64,000 nucleotides of DNA, from contig JAHFSA010000002.1 in the NCBI GenBank assembly GCA_023265995.1, forward strand, positions 433,628-497,627, read 5' to 3'. Positions 38,243 through 48,755 of this stretch are shown here, one piece after another. The DNA is from Perlucidibaca sp. (GTDB lineage Bacteria; Pseudomonadota; Gammaproteobacteria; Pseudomonadales; Moraxellaceae). Made by a program: the position numbers and the translations under genes. The notes under the pieces were generated by a model. That model saw nothing but the letters and a program-made list of their open reading frames with translations. It had not been told where the DNA came from and ran no database searches. The first letter of the stretch is position 1; each line of letters starts with the position of its first letter.

Positions 38243-38260
38243 TGTAGGGAAATCCCTACA
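38243..38260. promoter_or_regulatory. GacA/UvrY-type upstream activating box of the sRNA
   Basis: TGTAGGGAAATCCCTACA is an 18-bp palindrome that fits the TGTAAG-N6-CTTACA type of GacA site with one substitution per half. It sits ~170 bp upstream of the predicted sRNA start, close to the distance reported for rsmZ/rsmY promoters. The rest of 38082-38242 and 38291-38429 shows no gene. Confidence 0.65.
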
Positions 38261-38267
38261 CAAAAAA

Positions 38268-38290
38268 AAGGCCCGCATCATGCGAGCCTT
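38268..38290 (-). terminator. Terminator downstream of the RstB-like kinase gene
   Basis: On the minus strand AAGGCTCGCA pairs with TGCGGGCCTT (one mismatch, 3-nt loop) and is followed by a run of eight T. It ends the two-component operon just before the GacA-type box. Confidence 0.85.
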
Positions 38291-38429
38291 AATGACCATG
38301 AACACACCGGTTCTGAGCTGTGTAAATAACAAGACGTACAAAGTCATTGATCGTTGACTCAGATTCGAACAGATCGACTTGCACGACAAGTCAACATTTG
38401 TCAGATCAATGTAAACATATGTAATCGGG

Positions 38430-40055
38430 TCACATGCCGGGATGGCGCTGGGCCGGCCAGCGCATGACAAAGCGGGCACCACCCAGCTCCTCGCTGCGCG
38501 TGACCTGGATGGTGCCGCCGAACCAGAAGGCAATGCGACTGACAATGGACAGACCGAGGCCATAGCCGCCAGTGCTGCGCGTGCGGCTGTCATCGAGACG
38601 GGTAAAGGGCTCGAAAATGCGGGCCCGGCTTTCCTCGGGAATGCCCGGACCATCATCCTCGACCACCAGTATCGCCCAGCCGGCAGCCTCGGAAAGGCTG
38701 ACCCGCACCAGGGTGCTGGCATAACGCTGGCCATTGCCGACCAGATTCTGGATGGTGCGATGGAGATAGCGCGGCACCGCCTCCACCACCAGCCCCGGCT
38801 CGGCCTCGGTCTGCAGGCGCACCGGCTTGCGCAGGGCATCGGTTTCACGCTGAATGCGCGCCAGCAGTTCGGTGGCATCGACCTGCTCGAAGTCCAGCAC
38901 CGGCCTGCCCTGCTCCAGGTTGGCATAGGTCAGGATCTCGTCGATCAGCTGATTGAGCTGGCCGATGTCCTCGTCCAGCAGCTCGAGCTGACCCATGCGA
39001 TCTTCGGCATCGGGAGACTCGGCCATCATCTCCATGCCGAAGCGCAGTCGCGCCAGCGGCGTTCTCAGTTCGTGCGAAACCGCCTGGGTGAGCTCGCGCT
39101 GGGAATCGAGCAGACGCTGGATATGGCCGGCCATCTGATTCAGGGTTTCAGCCAGGCGGCCCAGCTCATCCGAGCTGTTGACCTGCGCACGTGCCGACAG
39201 GTCGCCCTCGCGCAGACGCTGCACCGTGCCTTCGACCGCCAGCAGCTTGACCTCGAGCGCATGAATGACCACATACGCCCCCAGCGTGATGAACAGCAGC
39301 GCCAGCACCGATGCCAGCAGCAGCCATTGCGTCGGCAGGCGCTCGAACAGGTCGAAAGGCCCCAGCACCAGCAGCTTGCCGGGATCGGACTGGCTCGGCG
39401 CGATCACGGTGATGGAGGAGCGTCCGGCCGAGGACAGCTCGCGGAATGTCACCACCACCTCGTCCTGGCTCAGACGCAGGCGCTGGTCGCGATCGAGCCG
39501 GACGGTATCTTCCGGCAGCAGCGCCATGGGAAAGCCGACAAAGGGCGACAGCGTATGCAGGCGTACGCTTTCCTGCCCCGGATAGTTGGCCAGGTCCTCG
39601 AGATAGAAGTTGGCCGCGGCACGAGCCTGCTGCTCGCCGAAGCCGGCCATTTCAGAGGCGATGTAGAGCGACTTGCCCGGCAGGGGCACGCGAATGAATA
39701 CGCGGCTGGACTCCAGCGTCGTGCCCAGACGCACCACGGCATAGCCCTGATCCAGCCGGGCCTGCTCGCGCCGTGTCGGCTGGAAGGGCAGTTCCGTCAG
39801 CAGCCGCAGCGGCGCACCCAGCAGCTGCGCGGCATCCTGCAGCCAGAGCTCGCGATTGGGCTCGTCCTGACGCGCCACCGCGATGGCGGTGATATGAAAG
39901 AGCGCAGTGGACATGCGCTCGGTGTAGTTCTGCGCCCGCTCGGCGTTGACGTAGCGCAGCACGCCGTAGGTGCAGAGGCTGACCGTGATGACGACCAGCA
40001 GGATGCCGCCGTAGATGCTGACAAATATGCTCTTGGGCCGGAACACCCGGAGCAT
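38430..40055 (-). CDS. Sensor histidine kinase, RstB-like
   Basis: This 541-residue kinase has a first membrane span at ~10-35, a periplasmic sensor domain of about 200 residues, a second span at ~243-267 (WLLLASVLALLFITLGAYVV) and a HAMP domain. The H-box is SHELRTPLARLRFGMEMM, and the N, G1 and G2 ATP-binding boxes are NLVGNGQRYA, VEDDGPGIP and GGYGLGLSIV. It autophosphorylates on the H-box histidine and passes the phosphate to the response regulator encoded just upstream (1-bp TAATG overlap). The signal is unknown; domain layout and the partner resemble RstB/RstA. Confidence 0.9.
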   Translation of the reverse strand: MLRVFRPKSIFVSIYGGILLVVITVSLCTYGVLRYVNAERAQNYTERMSTALFHITAIAVARQDEPNRELWLQDAAQLLGAPLRLLTELPFQPTRREQARLDQGYAVVRLGTTLESSRVFIRVPLPGKSLYIASEMAGFGEQQARAAANFYLEDLANYPGQESVRLHTLSPFVGFPMALLPEDTVRLDRDQRLRLSQDEVVVTFRELSSAGRSSITVIAPSQSDPGKLLVLGPFDLFERLPTQWLLLASVLALLFITLGAYVVIHALEVKLLAVEGTVQRLREGDLSARAQVNSSDELGRLAETLNQMAGHIQRLLDSQRELTQAVSHELRTPLARLRFGMEMMAESPDAEDRMGQLELLDEDIGQLNQLIDEILTYANLEQGRPVLDFEQVDATELLARIQRETDALRKPVRLQTEAEPGLVVEAVPRYLHRTIQNLVGNGQRYASTLVRVSLSEAAGWAILVVEDDGPGIPEESRARIFEPFTRLDDSRTRSTGGYGLGLSIVSRIAFWFGGTIQVTRSEELGGARFVMRWPAQRHPGM

Positions 40056-40768
40056 TAGCCGTTGCCGCTGTCTTTAACGAACAGGTAGCCCTTGCTGCGT
40101 ACGGTCTTGATGATGCGCGGGCTGTCCGGGTCATCGCCGATCTTGGGACGGATGCGCGAAATGCGCACGTCGATCGAACGGTCCTGACCGTCGTACTCGA
40201 TGCCGCGCAGCTTGGAGAAGATGTCCTCGCGCGACAGCGTCTTGCCGGCATGGGAGGCCAGCAGCCAGAGCAGGTCGTATTCAGCGCTGGTGAAGTCGAC
40301 CGGGCTGCCGGTCAGCGTCACCGAACGGGCGCCGTTGTCGATCACCAGCTCGCCGAAAGTCAGGCGTTGCGCGCCAGTGCTGTCACTGGTCTCGCCACGG
40401 CGCAGCTGGGCGCGGATGCGGGCCAGCAGGACGCGCGGCTGCACCGGCTTGGGCACATAGTCGTCGGCACCCATTTCCAGACCGAGGACCTGATCCATGT
40501 CATCGGTACGGGCGGTCAGCATGATGATGGGCTGATGATACTGGCTGCGGACTTCGCGGCAGACGGTGAGACCGTCGGCGCCAGGCAGCATGATGTCGAG
40601 AACGACCAGATCGGGCTGCTCGTCGATGATGCGGCGGATGGCACGCTGGCCATCACCCTCGATGCTGACTTCCAGACCGTTGCGAATCAGGTACTCCTGG
40701 GTCAGTTCAGCCAGGCGTTGATCATCTTCGACGATCAGGATCCGCGGCGGCGCTTCATGAGATGCCAT
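40055..40768 (-). CDS. OmpR-family response regulator, RstA-like
   Basis: This 237-residue regulator has a receiver domain (ILIVEDDQRLAELTQEYL, phospho-aspartate in LVVLDIMLPGADG, conserved lysine in PKPVQPRVL). A C-terminal winged helix (DRSIDVRISRIRPKIGDDP, IKTVRSKGYLF) follows. It is the first gene of a two-gene operon with the kinase. The receiver's DDYVPKPVQPRVLLARIRA segment matches RstA closely. Its targets are unknown; the divergent neighbour is nrdA. Confidence 0.92.
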   Translation of the reverse strand: MASHEAPPRILIVEDDQRLAELTQEYLIRNGLEVSIEGDGQRAIRRIIDEQPDLVVLDIMLPGADGLTVCREVRSQYHQPIIMLTARTDDMDQVLGLEMGADDYVPKPVQPRVLLARIRAQLRRGETSDSTGAQRLTFGELVIDNGARSVTLTGSPVDFTSAEYDLLWLLASHAGKTLSREDIFSKLRGIEYDGQDRSIDVRISRIRPKIGDDPDSPRIIKTVRSKGYLFVKDSGNG

Positions 40769-40904
40769 TCACATGCTCCCTCTTTTTCTGCTGCAGCGAT
40801 GCATGCGCTGCCGGTCTTATTCTTGGCGCCTGCTCAGGCGTGTGGCTGACATCATACGGGATATGCCCGGCTCCACCCAAGCAGCACGTTAACAATCCGC
40901 CACA

Positions 40905-40920
40905 ACACTATATCTAGTAT
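40905..40920. promoter_or_regulatory. NrdR box 1 upstream of nrdA
   Basis: ACACTATATCTAGTAT matches the NrdR consensus ACACWATATATWGTGT at 14 of 16 positions. It sits ~360 bp before the nrdA start codon in the long region separating nrdA from the two-component operon. Confidence 0.65.
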
Positions 40921-40992
40921 TTTCACGCAAGTGTCTGATGGCTGTGAAAAAGTCCGTTTCATCCCCAGTTTAGTCCACTGGTCACCCACAAC

Positions 40993-41001
40993 TTATCCAC
41001 A
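40993..41001. promoter_or_regulatory. DnaA box upstream of nrdA
   Basis: TTATCCACA is a perfect match to the strong DnaA-box sequence. DnaA-ATP is known to control nrdAB in E. coli, so the site is plausibly regulatory here. The rest of the 500-bp gap (40769-41277) has no gene. Confidence 0.6.
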
Positions 41002-41194
41002 GATCGGGCATTTGTTCGCTCCACAGGAATCGGCTATCTTGTAGTACGACCACAGGCACAAGCACAAGATGTGGTGTCGGCGTGAAAAAAAGGCTGGACA
41101 GATACTTTGAAACTGCCATAGTTATGCACATGAAAACGACGGCCGCATTCCGACGGAACAGCGCCGCACCAGCAGCCCCCAGCTGCTGCACAAA

Positions 41195-41210
41195 ACACAA
41201 CATATAGTAC
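41195..41210. promoter_or_regulatory. NrdR box 2 close to nrdA
   Basis: ACACAACATATAGTAC matches the NrdR consensus at 13 of 16 positions, about 68 bp before the chosen nrdA start. With box 1 it suggests NrdR repression of nrdAB, although the two are ~290 bp apart instead of the usual three helical turns. Confidence 0.55.
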
Positions 41211-41277
41211 GTGACCGATCAAAAACCGGTCATTCGAGATGACACCCCACGGGGCGTCCCAGCGCGCAGAGGACCTC

Positions 41278-44133
<2,856 letters not shown>

Positions 44134-44158
44134 GCGGCGGCCCGAGAGGAGACGAGAC

Positions 44159-45487
44159 ATGATCAGCTGGGACGATTTCAATGCAGACGAAAAACCCGCC
44201 CCGAAAGCACCGCCTGCGCCGACAGGAACTGCGCCGGCAGCTGCGCTCGCAGCAGCTGCGCCGGCACCAGCAGTGGTATCTGCTCCGGCAGCCGCAGCAG
44301 GACCTGCCGTTCGTGGACTTGACGCTCCTGCTGCCATAGTCGACGCCGCCATCCAGCGCGTCAGCAGCGAAGCACGCGTGGCCGAGGAAGGCTCGGCGCA
44401 TGAGCGCGCCGCCGCCGCCCTCGCCGCGCTCGACGTGGCTCCCGGCCTGGAAGAGCTGGAAATGGGTGCCGGCCGCATCCAGGTCGACGACAAGCGCATG
44501 ATCAACTGCCGCGCCGACCTCAACCAGCTGGTGCCGTTCAAGTACGAATGGGCCTGGCAGAAGTATCTCGACGGCTGCGCCAACCACTGGATGCCGCAGG
44601 AAGTGAACATGTCCAAGGACGTGTCCATGTGGAAGTCCGGCGACGGCCAGCTGACGCCGGACGAGCGCCTGATCGTGATGCGTTCGCTGGGCTTCTTCTC
44701 CACCGCCGACTCGCTGGTGGCGAACAACCTGGTGCTGGCCCTGTATCGCCACATCACCAATCCGGAATGCCGCCAGTATCTGCTGCGCCAGGCCTTTGAA
44801 GAGGCCATCCACACCCATGCCTACCAGTACTGCATCCAGTCGCTGGGCATTGATGAGGGTGAAGTCTTCAACATGTACCGCGAAGTCCAGAGCGTGGCCC
44901 GCAAGGCCGCCTGGGGCCTGAAGTACACGCAGTCGCTGAGCGACCCGACCTTCAAGACCGGCACGCCGGACGCCGACCAGCGCCTGCTGCGCAACCTGAT
45001 CGCGTTCTACTGCGTGCTCGAAGGCATGTTCTTCTACTGCGGCTTCACCCAGATCCTGTCCATGGGCCGCCGCAACAAGATGACCGGCGTCGCCGAGCAG
45101 TTCCAGTACATCCTGCGCGACGAGTCCATGCACGTGAACTTCGGCATCGACGTGATCAACCAGATCAAGATCGAGAACCCGCATCTGTGGACCAAGGCCT
45201 TCCAGCAGGAAGTCACCCAGATGATTCTCGAAGGCACGCAGCTGGAAATCGAATACGCGCGCGACACCATGCCGCGCGGCGTGCTCGGCATGAACGCGGC
45301 CATGATGGAGGAATACCTGCAGTTCATCGCCAACCGTCGTTTCGTCCAGCTTGGTCTGCCGGAGCAGTTCCCGGGTGTCAAGAATCCCTTCCCGTGGATG
45401 TCCGAGATCATGGACCTGCGCAAGGAAAAGAACTTCTTCGAAACCCGTGTCACCGAGTATCAGACCGGTGGCGCACTGGCCTGGTAA
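44159..45487 (+). CDS. nrdB: Class Ia ribonucleotide reductase, small subunit
   Basis: This 442-residue beta subunit carries the di-iron and tyrosyl-radical site in [11 protein letters not shown] (E215, H218, radical Y222) and further iron ligands in [14 protein letters not shown] and RDESMHVNF. The C-terminus [11 protein letters not shown] fits the NrdA-binding tail. The first ~105 residues form an alanine/proline-rich extension (for example [16 protein letters not shown]) absent from E. coli NrdB, presumably a flexible arm. It is translated 25 bp after nrdA. Confidence 0.95.
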   Translation: MISWDDFNADEKPAPKAPPAPTGTAPAAALAAAAPAPAVVSAPAAAAGPAVRGLDAPAAIVDAAIQRVSSEARVAEEGSAHERAAAALAALDVAPGLEELEMGAGRIQVDDKRMINCRADLNQLVPFKYEWAWQKYLDGCANHWMPQEVNMSKDVSMWKSGDGQLTPDERLIVMRSLGFFSTADSLVANNLVLALYRHITNPECRQYLLRQAFEEAIHTHAYQYCIQSLGIDEGEVFNMYREVQSVARKAAWGLKYTQSLSDPTFKTGTPDADQRLLRNLIAFYCVLEGMFFYCGFTQILSMGRRNKMTGVAEQFQYILRDESMHVNFGIDVINQIKIENPHLWTKAFQQEVTQMILEGTQLEIEYARDTMPRGVLGMNAAMMEEYLQFIANRRFVQLGLPEQFPGVKNPFPWMSEIMDLRKEKNFFETRVTEYQTGGALAW

Positions 45488-45493
45488 AACCCC

Positions 45494-45790
45494 ATGTCAC
45501 GACGCGTACTCGCCCTGCTGGCACTGGTTGCGGTGGTTGCCACCGCCTCGTTCTGGTGGCAGTCCGAACAGGCTGCCAGCCACAGCGAGGCGCTGCCCCT
45601 CCCGGCCGGCGCCAGCGCGGCCGAGAAGCTGACACTGACCCAGGAATCGGTGGATGCGTTGAGCGCCGAGAATGCCGATCTGAGCTCGCGCATCACGGCG
45701 CTGGAAGCGCAAGGCGCCGATGCCGAGCGACTCATCCAGCTCAAGACCGCTCGTCTGCAAAGTCTGGAAAAATCGGCCCGGAATCAGTAA
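45494..45790 (+). CDS. Small single-span membrane protein with coiled coil
   Basis: This 98-residue protein starts 6 bp after nrdB. It has one hydrophobic N-terminal segment (LALLALVAVVATASFWW) followed by a ~50-residue heptad-like coiled coil (LTQESVDALSAENADLSSRITALEAQ). It could be a periplasmic-facing membrane anchor or an uncleaved signal. No known family recognised. The tight spacing suggests cotranscription with nrdAB, but no functional link is evident. Confidence 0.65.
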   Translation: MSRRVLALLALVAVVATASFWWQSEQAASHSEALPLPAGASAAEKLTLTQESVDALSAENADLSSRITALEAQGADAERLIQLKTARLQSLEKSARNQ

Positions 45791-45847
45791 GTTGTGAGGC
45801 AGTTTCCGGGCTTGTCACGCGAGCCCCTGTCTGCCACGGAACAGACT

Positions 45848-46861
45848 GTGCCCCCAAGACTGCTGCGCTCACTTGCCCTGCTCCTGTCGCTGACGCTGTC
45901 GTCGGCAGGCCTGGCAGCAGCCGAGCCGATCACCGCCAGCAGTTGCCAGCGCATCGCCACCGGCCCCGGCCCCGACGACATGGTAGTGCAGCCCGGCTCG
46001 CCGCTGCGCCTGCTCATATCCAGCCACGATCGCCGCAACTTCTCCCGCTCCGGCGACATCTACGTCTACACCCCGTCCAACAACCAGATGGTCGTTATGA
46101 CCCGCATCGGCGAGCCGGAAGGCTTCCGTCTGCGTCCGCACGGCATGGATCTGGTCAACCGCAACGGCCGCTGGTGGCTGTACGTGATCAGCCATGATCG
46201 CGAACTGGTCAGCGACCAGCACAGCCTGATGGTCTACGAGGTCATCGGCGAGACGCTGCGCTTCCAGCAGCAGCTGACCACGCCCCTGCTGAGCGCGCCC
46301 AACGATGTCGCGCTGGCCGACAACGGCGACATCTACGTCACCAACGAACGCCTCGATGGCGCCAGCATCGTCGAATGGCTGTTCCTGCAGCGCAAGGCCA
46401 ATGTCGTGGTCTATCGTCCGGGAGTCGGCTGGAAGGTGGCGGCCAGCGAGCTGGCCATCGCCAACGGCATCTATATCAAGGATCGCACCGTCTGGGTTTC
46501 GCAGACCATCGGCGAAGGCCTGATGCGCTATACCCGGCGCCCGGACGGCAGTCTCGGCCAGGGCGTCCAGGTCACCAGCCTGTCGCTGATCGACGGCCTC
46601 AGCCCGGGACCGAACGGACATCTGCTGGCCACCGCCTACCCGTCGCTGATCGGCCTCGGCCTGCACTGGCAGCGCCAGAAGTCGCACGCGCGCACCGAGG
46701 TCTTCGAGGTCGACCCCCAGACCCAGACCAGCACCGTCATCTTTCAGGACAGCGGCCAGAACATCAATGCCGTGAGCAGCGCACAGCTGGTCGGCGACCG
46801 CCTCTATCTGGGCCAGCTCTTCGACCCGTTCATCATGTCCTGCCCCTGGGGCGGCAGCTGA
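45848..46861 (+). CDS. Secreted beta-propeller protein, SMP-30/arylesterase-like
   Basis: This protein of about 337 residues has a clear signal peptide (LLRSLALLLSLTLSSAGLAAAEP) and repeated propeller-type strands such as SAPNDVALADNGDIYVTNE and IANGIYIKDRTVWVSQT. Together they recall paraoxonase/SMP-30 six-bladed propellers (Asn-Asp-Val-Ala motif at a possible Ca2+ site). A lactonase or arylesterase activity is possible but unproven. The GTG at 45848 is preferred; a GTG at 45794 would place 18 residues before the signal peptide. No partner gene is obvious. Confidence 0.65.
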   Translation: MPPRLLRSLALLLSLTLSSAGLAAAEPITASSCQRIATGPGPDDMVVQPGSPLRLLISSHDRRNFSRSGDIYVYTPSNNQMVVMTRIGEPEGFRLRPHGMDLVNRNGRWWLYVISHDRELVSDQHSLMVYEVIGETLRFQQQLTTPLLSAPNDVALADNGDIYVTNERLDGASIVEWLFLQRKANVVVYRPGVGWKVAASELAIANGIYIKDRTVWVSQTIGEGLMRYTRRPDGSLGQGVQVTSLSLIDGLSPGPNGHLLATAYPSLIGLGLHWQRQKSHARTEVFEVDPQTQTSTVIFQDSGQNINAVSSAQLVGDRLYLGQLFDPFIMSCPWGGS

Positions 46862-46886
46862 GCTGACGCCCTCCCCCGCAGCCACC

Positions 46887-47546
46887 TCAGAAGCGGAAGC
46901 GCGCGATGAACTCGCGTGAGCTCGCCGAACCCTGCACATCGACATTGGCATAGGCCGGCTTGCGCACTTCGCCGCGCAGGGCCACCAGAGTCTTGCGCGG
47001 CATATCGGTGGCCACCAGATTGGCGATCCACAGCGGCAGCGCGCCACCCGGATGCGACTTGGTGGTGAGCATGACCTCGGTATGACCGGCGTCCACGGCC
47101 TTCACCGTCCACGACGACTCCATGCGCGGAATGCGCACGCAGCAGGACTGCCTGGGATACTTGTCAGGCTGGCCGATCGCGGTCATCACGATGCTGCCAT
47201 CCGCCTGCTGCACGGAGCTGACCCTGACCACGGCATCACGGTCACTGACCGGCCAGATGCCGGCGATGACCAGATAGCGATAGGTCTCCTGACTACCCAG
47301 ATCAAGCTCGCGCGCCGCCTTCATGTGATAGAACCAGTTCGGCATGTTGCTGGTGTCGGCGAGCAAGGCCACCACCGACTTCATCGGTGCCGCCAGCGTG
47401 GTGACGCCGCGGAAGGCACGCAGGTCCTGGCCGGGAATGTCGGCGGTATAGACCGAGATGCCATCCCGACTGCTCTGCAGCTCCCATTCGCCGGCCTGCG
47501 CCAGCCCTCCCAGCAGCAACAGGCATAACGCCGCCCAGATCTTCAT
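46887..47546 (-). CDS. Periplasmic START-domain protein
   Basis: This 219-residue protein has a signal peptide (MKIWAALCLLLLGGLAQAGEW) and a START/lipid-transfer fold recognised by WELQSSRDGISVYTADIPG, FRGVTTLAAP and ISDRDAVV-like stretches (VSDRDAVVRVSSVQQ). Bacterial members bind hydrophobic ligands in the periplasm; no ligand is known. The ATG at 47546 follows an AGGGG ribosome site; a TTG two codons upstream is not needed. It is divergent from the RND efflux pair across a 152-bp region. Confidence 0.8.
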   Translation of the reverse strand: MKIWAALCLLLLGGLAQAGEWELQSSRDGISVYTADIPGQDLRAFRGVTTLAAPMKSVVALLADTSNMPNWFYHMKAARELDLGSQETYRYLVIAGIWPVSDRDAVVRVSSVQQADGSIVMTAIGQPDKYPRQSCCVRIPRMESSWTVKAVDAGHTEVMLTTKSHPGGALPLWIANLVATDMPRKTLVALRGEVRKPAYANVDVQGSASSREFIARFRF

Positions 47547-47638
47547 GTTCAATCCCCTGATGACACGTGTTGTTTTCCGGCTCCGCCGCCCGACGCCAGC
47601 ACAGGGCTGGCCGTCGCTTCGGCGGCATTCGGCACTGG

Positions 47639-47658
47639 AACATACCGACGAGTATGTT
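47639..47658. promoter_or_regulatory. Inverted repeat, probable efflux operator
   Basis: AACATAC-CGACGA-GTATGTT is a perfect 7-bp inverted repeat 40 bp before the RND adaptor start. It is followed by a 10-bp palindrome GTCTCGAGAC (47662-47671). The first has the form of TetR-family operators at RND loci. No regulator gene is adjacent in the window. Confidence 0.5.
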
Positions 47659-47698
47659 ATTGTCTCGAGACTATAAAGTCACTGTCCGGGCTGACACC

Positions 47699-48745
47699 AT
47701 GCTGCGCTCTCCTGCACGTTCCTGTCTCGTCATACTGCCGCTGCTGGCTGCGCTGAGCGCCTGCTCCGAGTCCCGCCAGCCGGAGCCCGCACCCGTGCAG
47801 CCGGTACGTGTCATCAGCGCCGGTGCCGACAGCGGCCAGGCACGCCTGCTGGCTACTGGCGTGGTCGGCAGCCAGGAAGAGGCGCGACTGGGCTTCAAGA
47901 CCGGCGGCGTGATTCGCGGCATCAACGTCGAGGCCGGCGCCCGGGTCAGCCGTGGCCAGGTTCTGGCCACTCTGGACAATACCGAGATCGACGCCCAGGT
48001 GCGCCAGGCCAGCGAGAGTCTGGCCAAGGCCCGTCGCGACCGCGACCGCGCCGAGAAACTGTTCAAGATGGGCGTGATCGCCGAACAGGTCAGCCAGGAT
48101 GCGCGCACCCAGGTCGCGCTGGCCGAGGCCGCCCTGGCCACCGCCAGCTTCAACCGCCAGCACGCCACCATCACCGCACCCGGCAATGGCGTCGTGCTCC
48201 AGCGTCTGGCCGAGCCGCGCGAACTGGCCGCACCGGGAGCACCGATTCTGGTGGTCAGCCGCGACGATCTGGGCTGGGTGCTGCGCGTCGGCCTCAATGA
48301 CAAGGCTGCCACTCAGGTCGGAATCGGTGACAGCGCCGAGATCCGCCTCAATGCCTATCCCGACCAGGTCATTGCCGGCACGGTGCGCGAGATGGGCGCG
48401 GCCAGCGACCCCCGCACCGGCACCGTGACCGTCAAGCTCGGCCTGCCGGCCATGCCCGGCCTGCGCTACATCAGCGGTCAGGTCGGCGAGGCGGCCATCA
48501 CGCCGCACGCCAGCGGCGACCGCCGCATCACCGTGCCGCTGGGCGCCGTGCTCGAAGGCAACGGCAGCCATGCCTCCATTTACGTGATCGGCAGCGACAA
48601 CAAGGCCATGCGCCGCGCCGTCACGGTCGGCCGCATAGAGAATGATCGCGTCGAGATCGTCGCCGGCCTGCAGCCGGGCGAGCGTGTGGTCAGCGAGGGC
48701 GCGGCCTGGCTGAACCCCGGCATGCCCGTGCGCATCCTGCGCTGA
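47699..48745 (+). CDS. RND efflux periplasmic adaptor lipoprotein (HlyD family)
   Basis: This 348-residue membrane-fusion protein starts with a lipoprotein signal (LPLLAALSAC, lipobox cysteine near residue 20). The order is barrel-sandwich (GFKTGGVIRGINVEAGARVSRGQVLATLD), alpha-hairpin (VRQASESLAKARRDRDRAEKLF), lipoyl return (ATITAPGNGVVLQRLAEPRELAAPG) and beta-barrel. It bridges the inner-membrane pump encoded 10 bp downstream to an outer-membrane channel. An outer-membrane component is not encoded beside it. The upstream inverted repeat suggests local repression. Confidence 0.9.
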   Translation: MLRSPARSCLVILPLLAALSACSESRQPEPAPVQPVRVISAGADSGQARLLATGVVGSQEEARLGFKTGGVIRGINVEAGARVSRGQVLATLDNTEIDAQVRQASESLAKARRDRDRAEKLFKMGVIAEQVSQDARTQVALAEAALATASFNRQHATITAPGNGVVLQRLAEPRELAAPGAPILVVSRDDLGWVLRVGLNDKAATQVGIGDSAEIRLNAYPDQVIAGTVREMGAASDPRTGTVTVKLGLPAMPGLRYISGQVGEAAITPHASGDRRITVPLGAVLEGNGSHASIYVIGSDNKAMRRAVTVGRIENDRVEIVAGLQPGERVVSEGAAWLNPGMPVRILR

Positions 48746-48755
48746 GGAGCACGAC

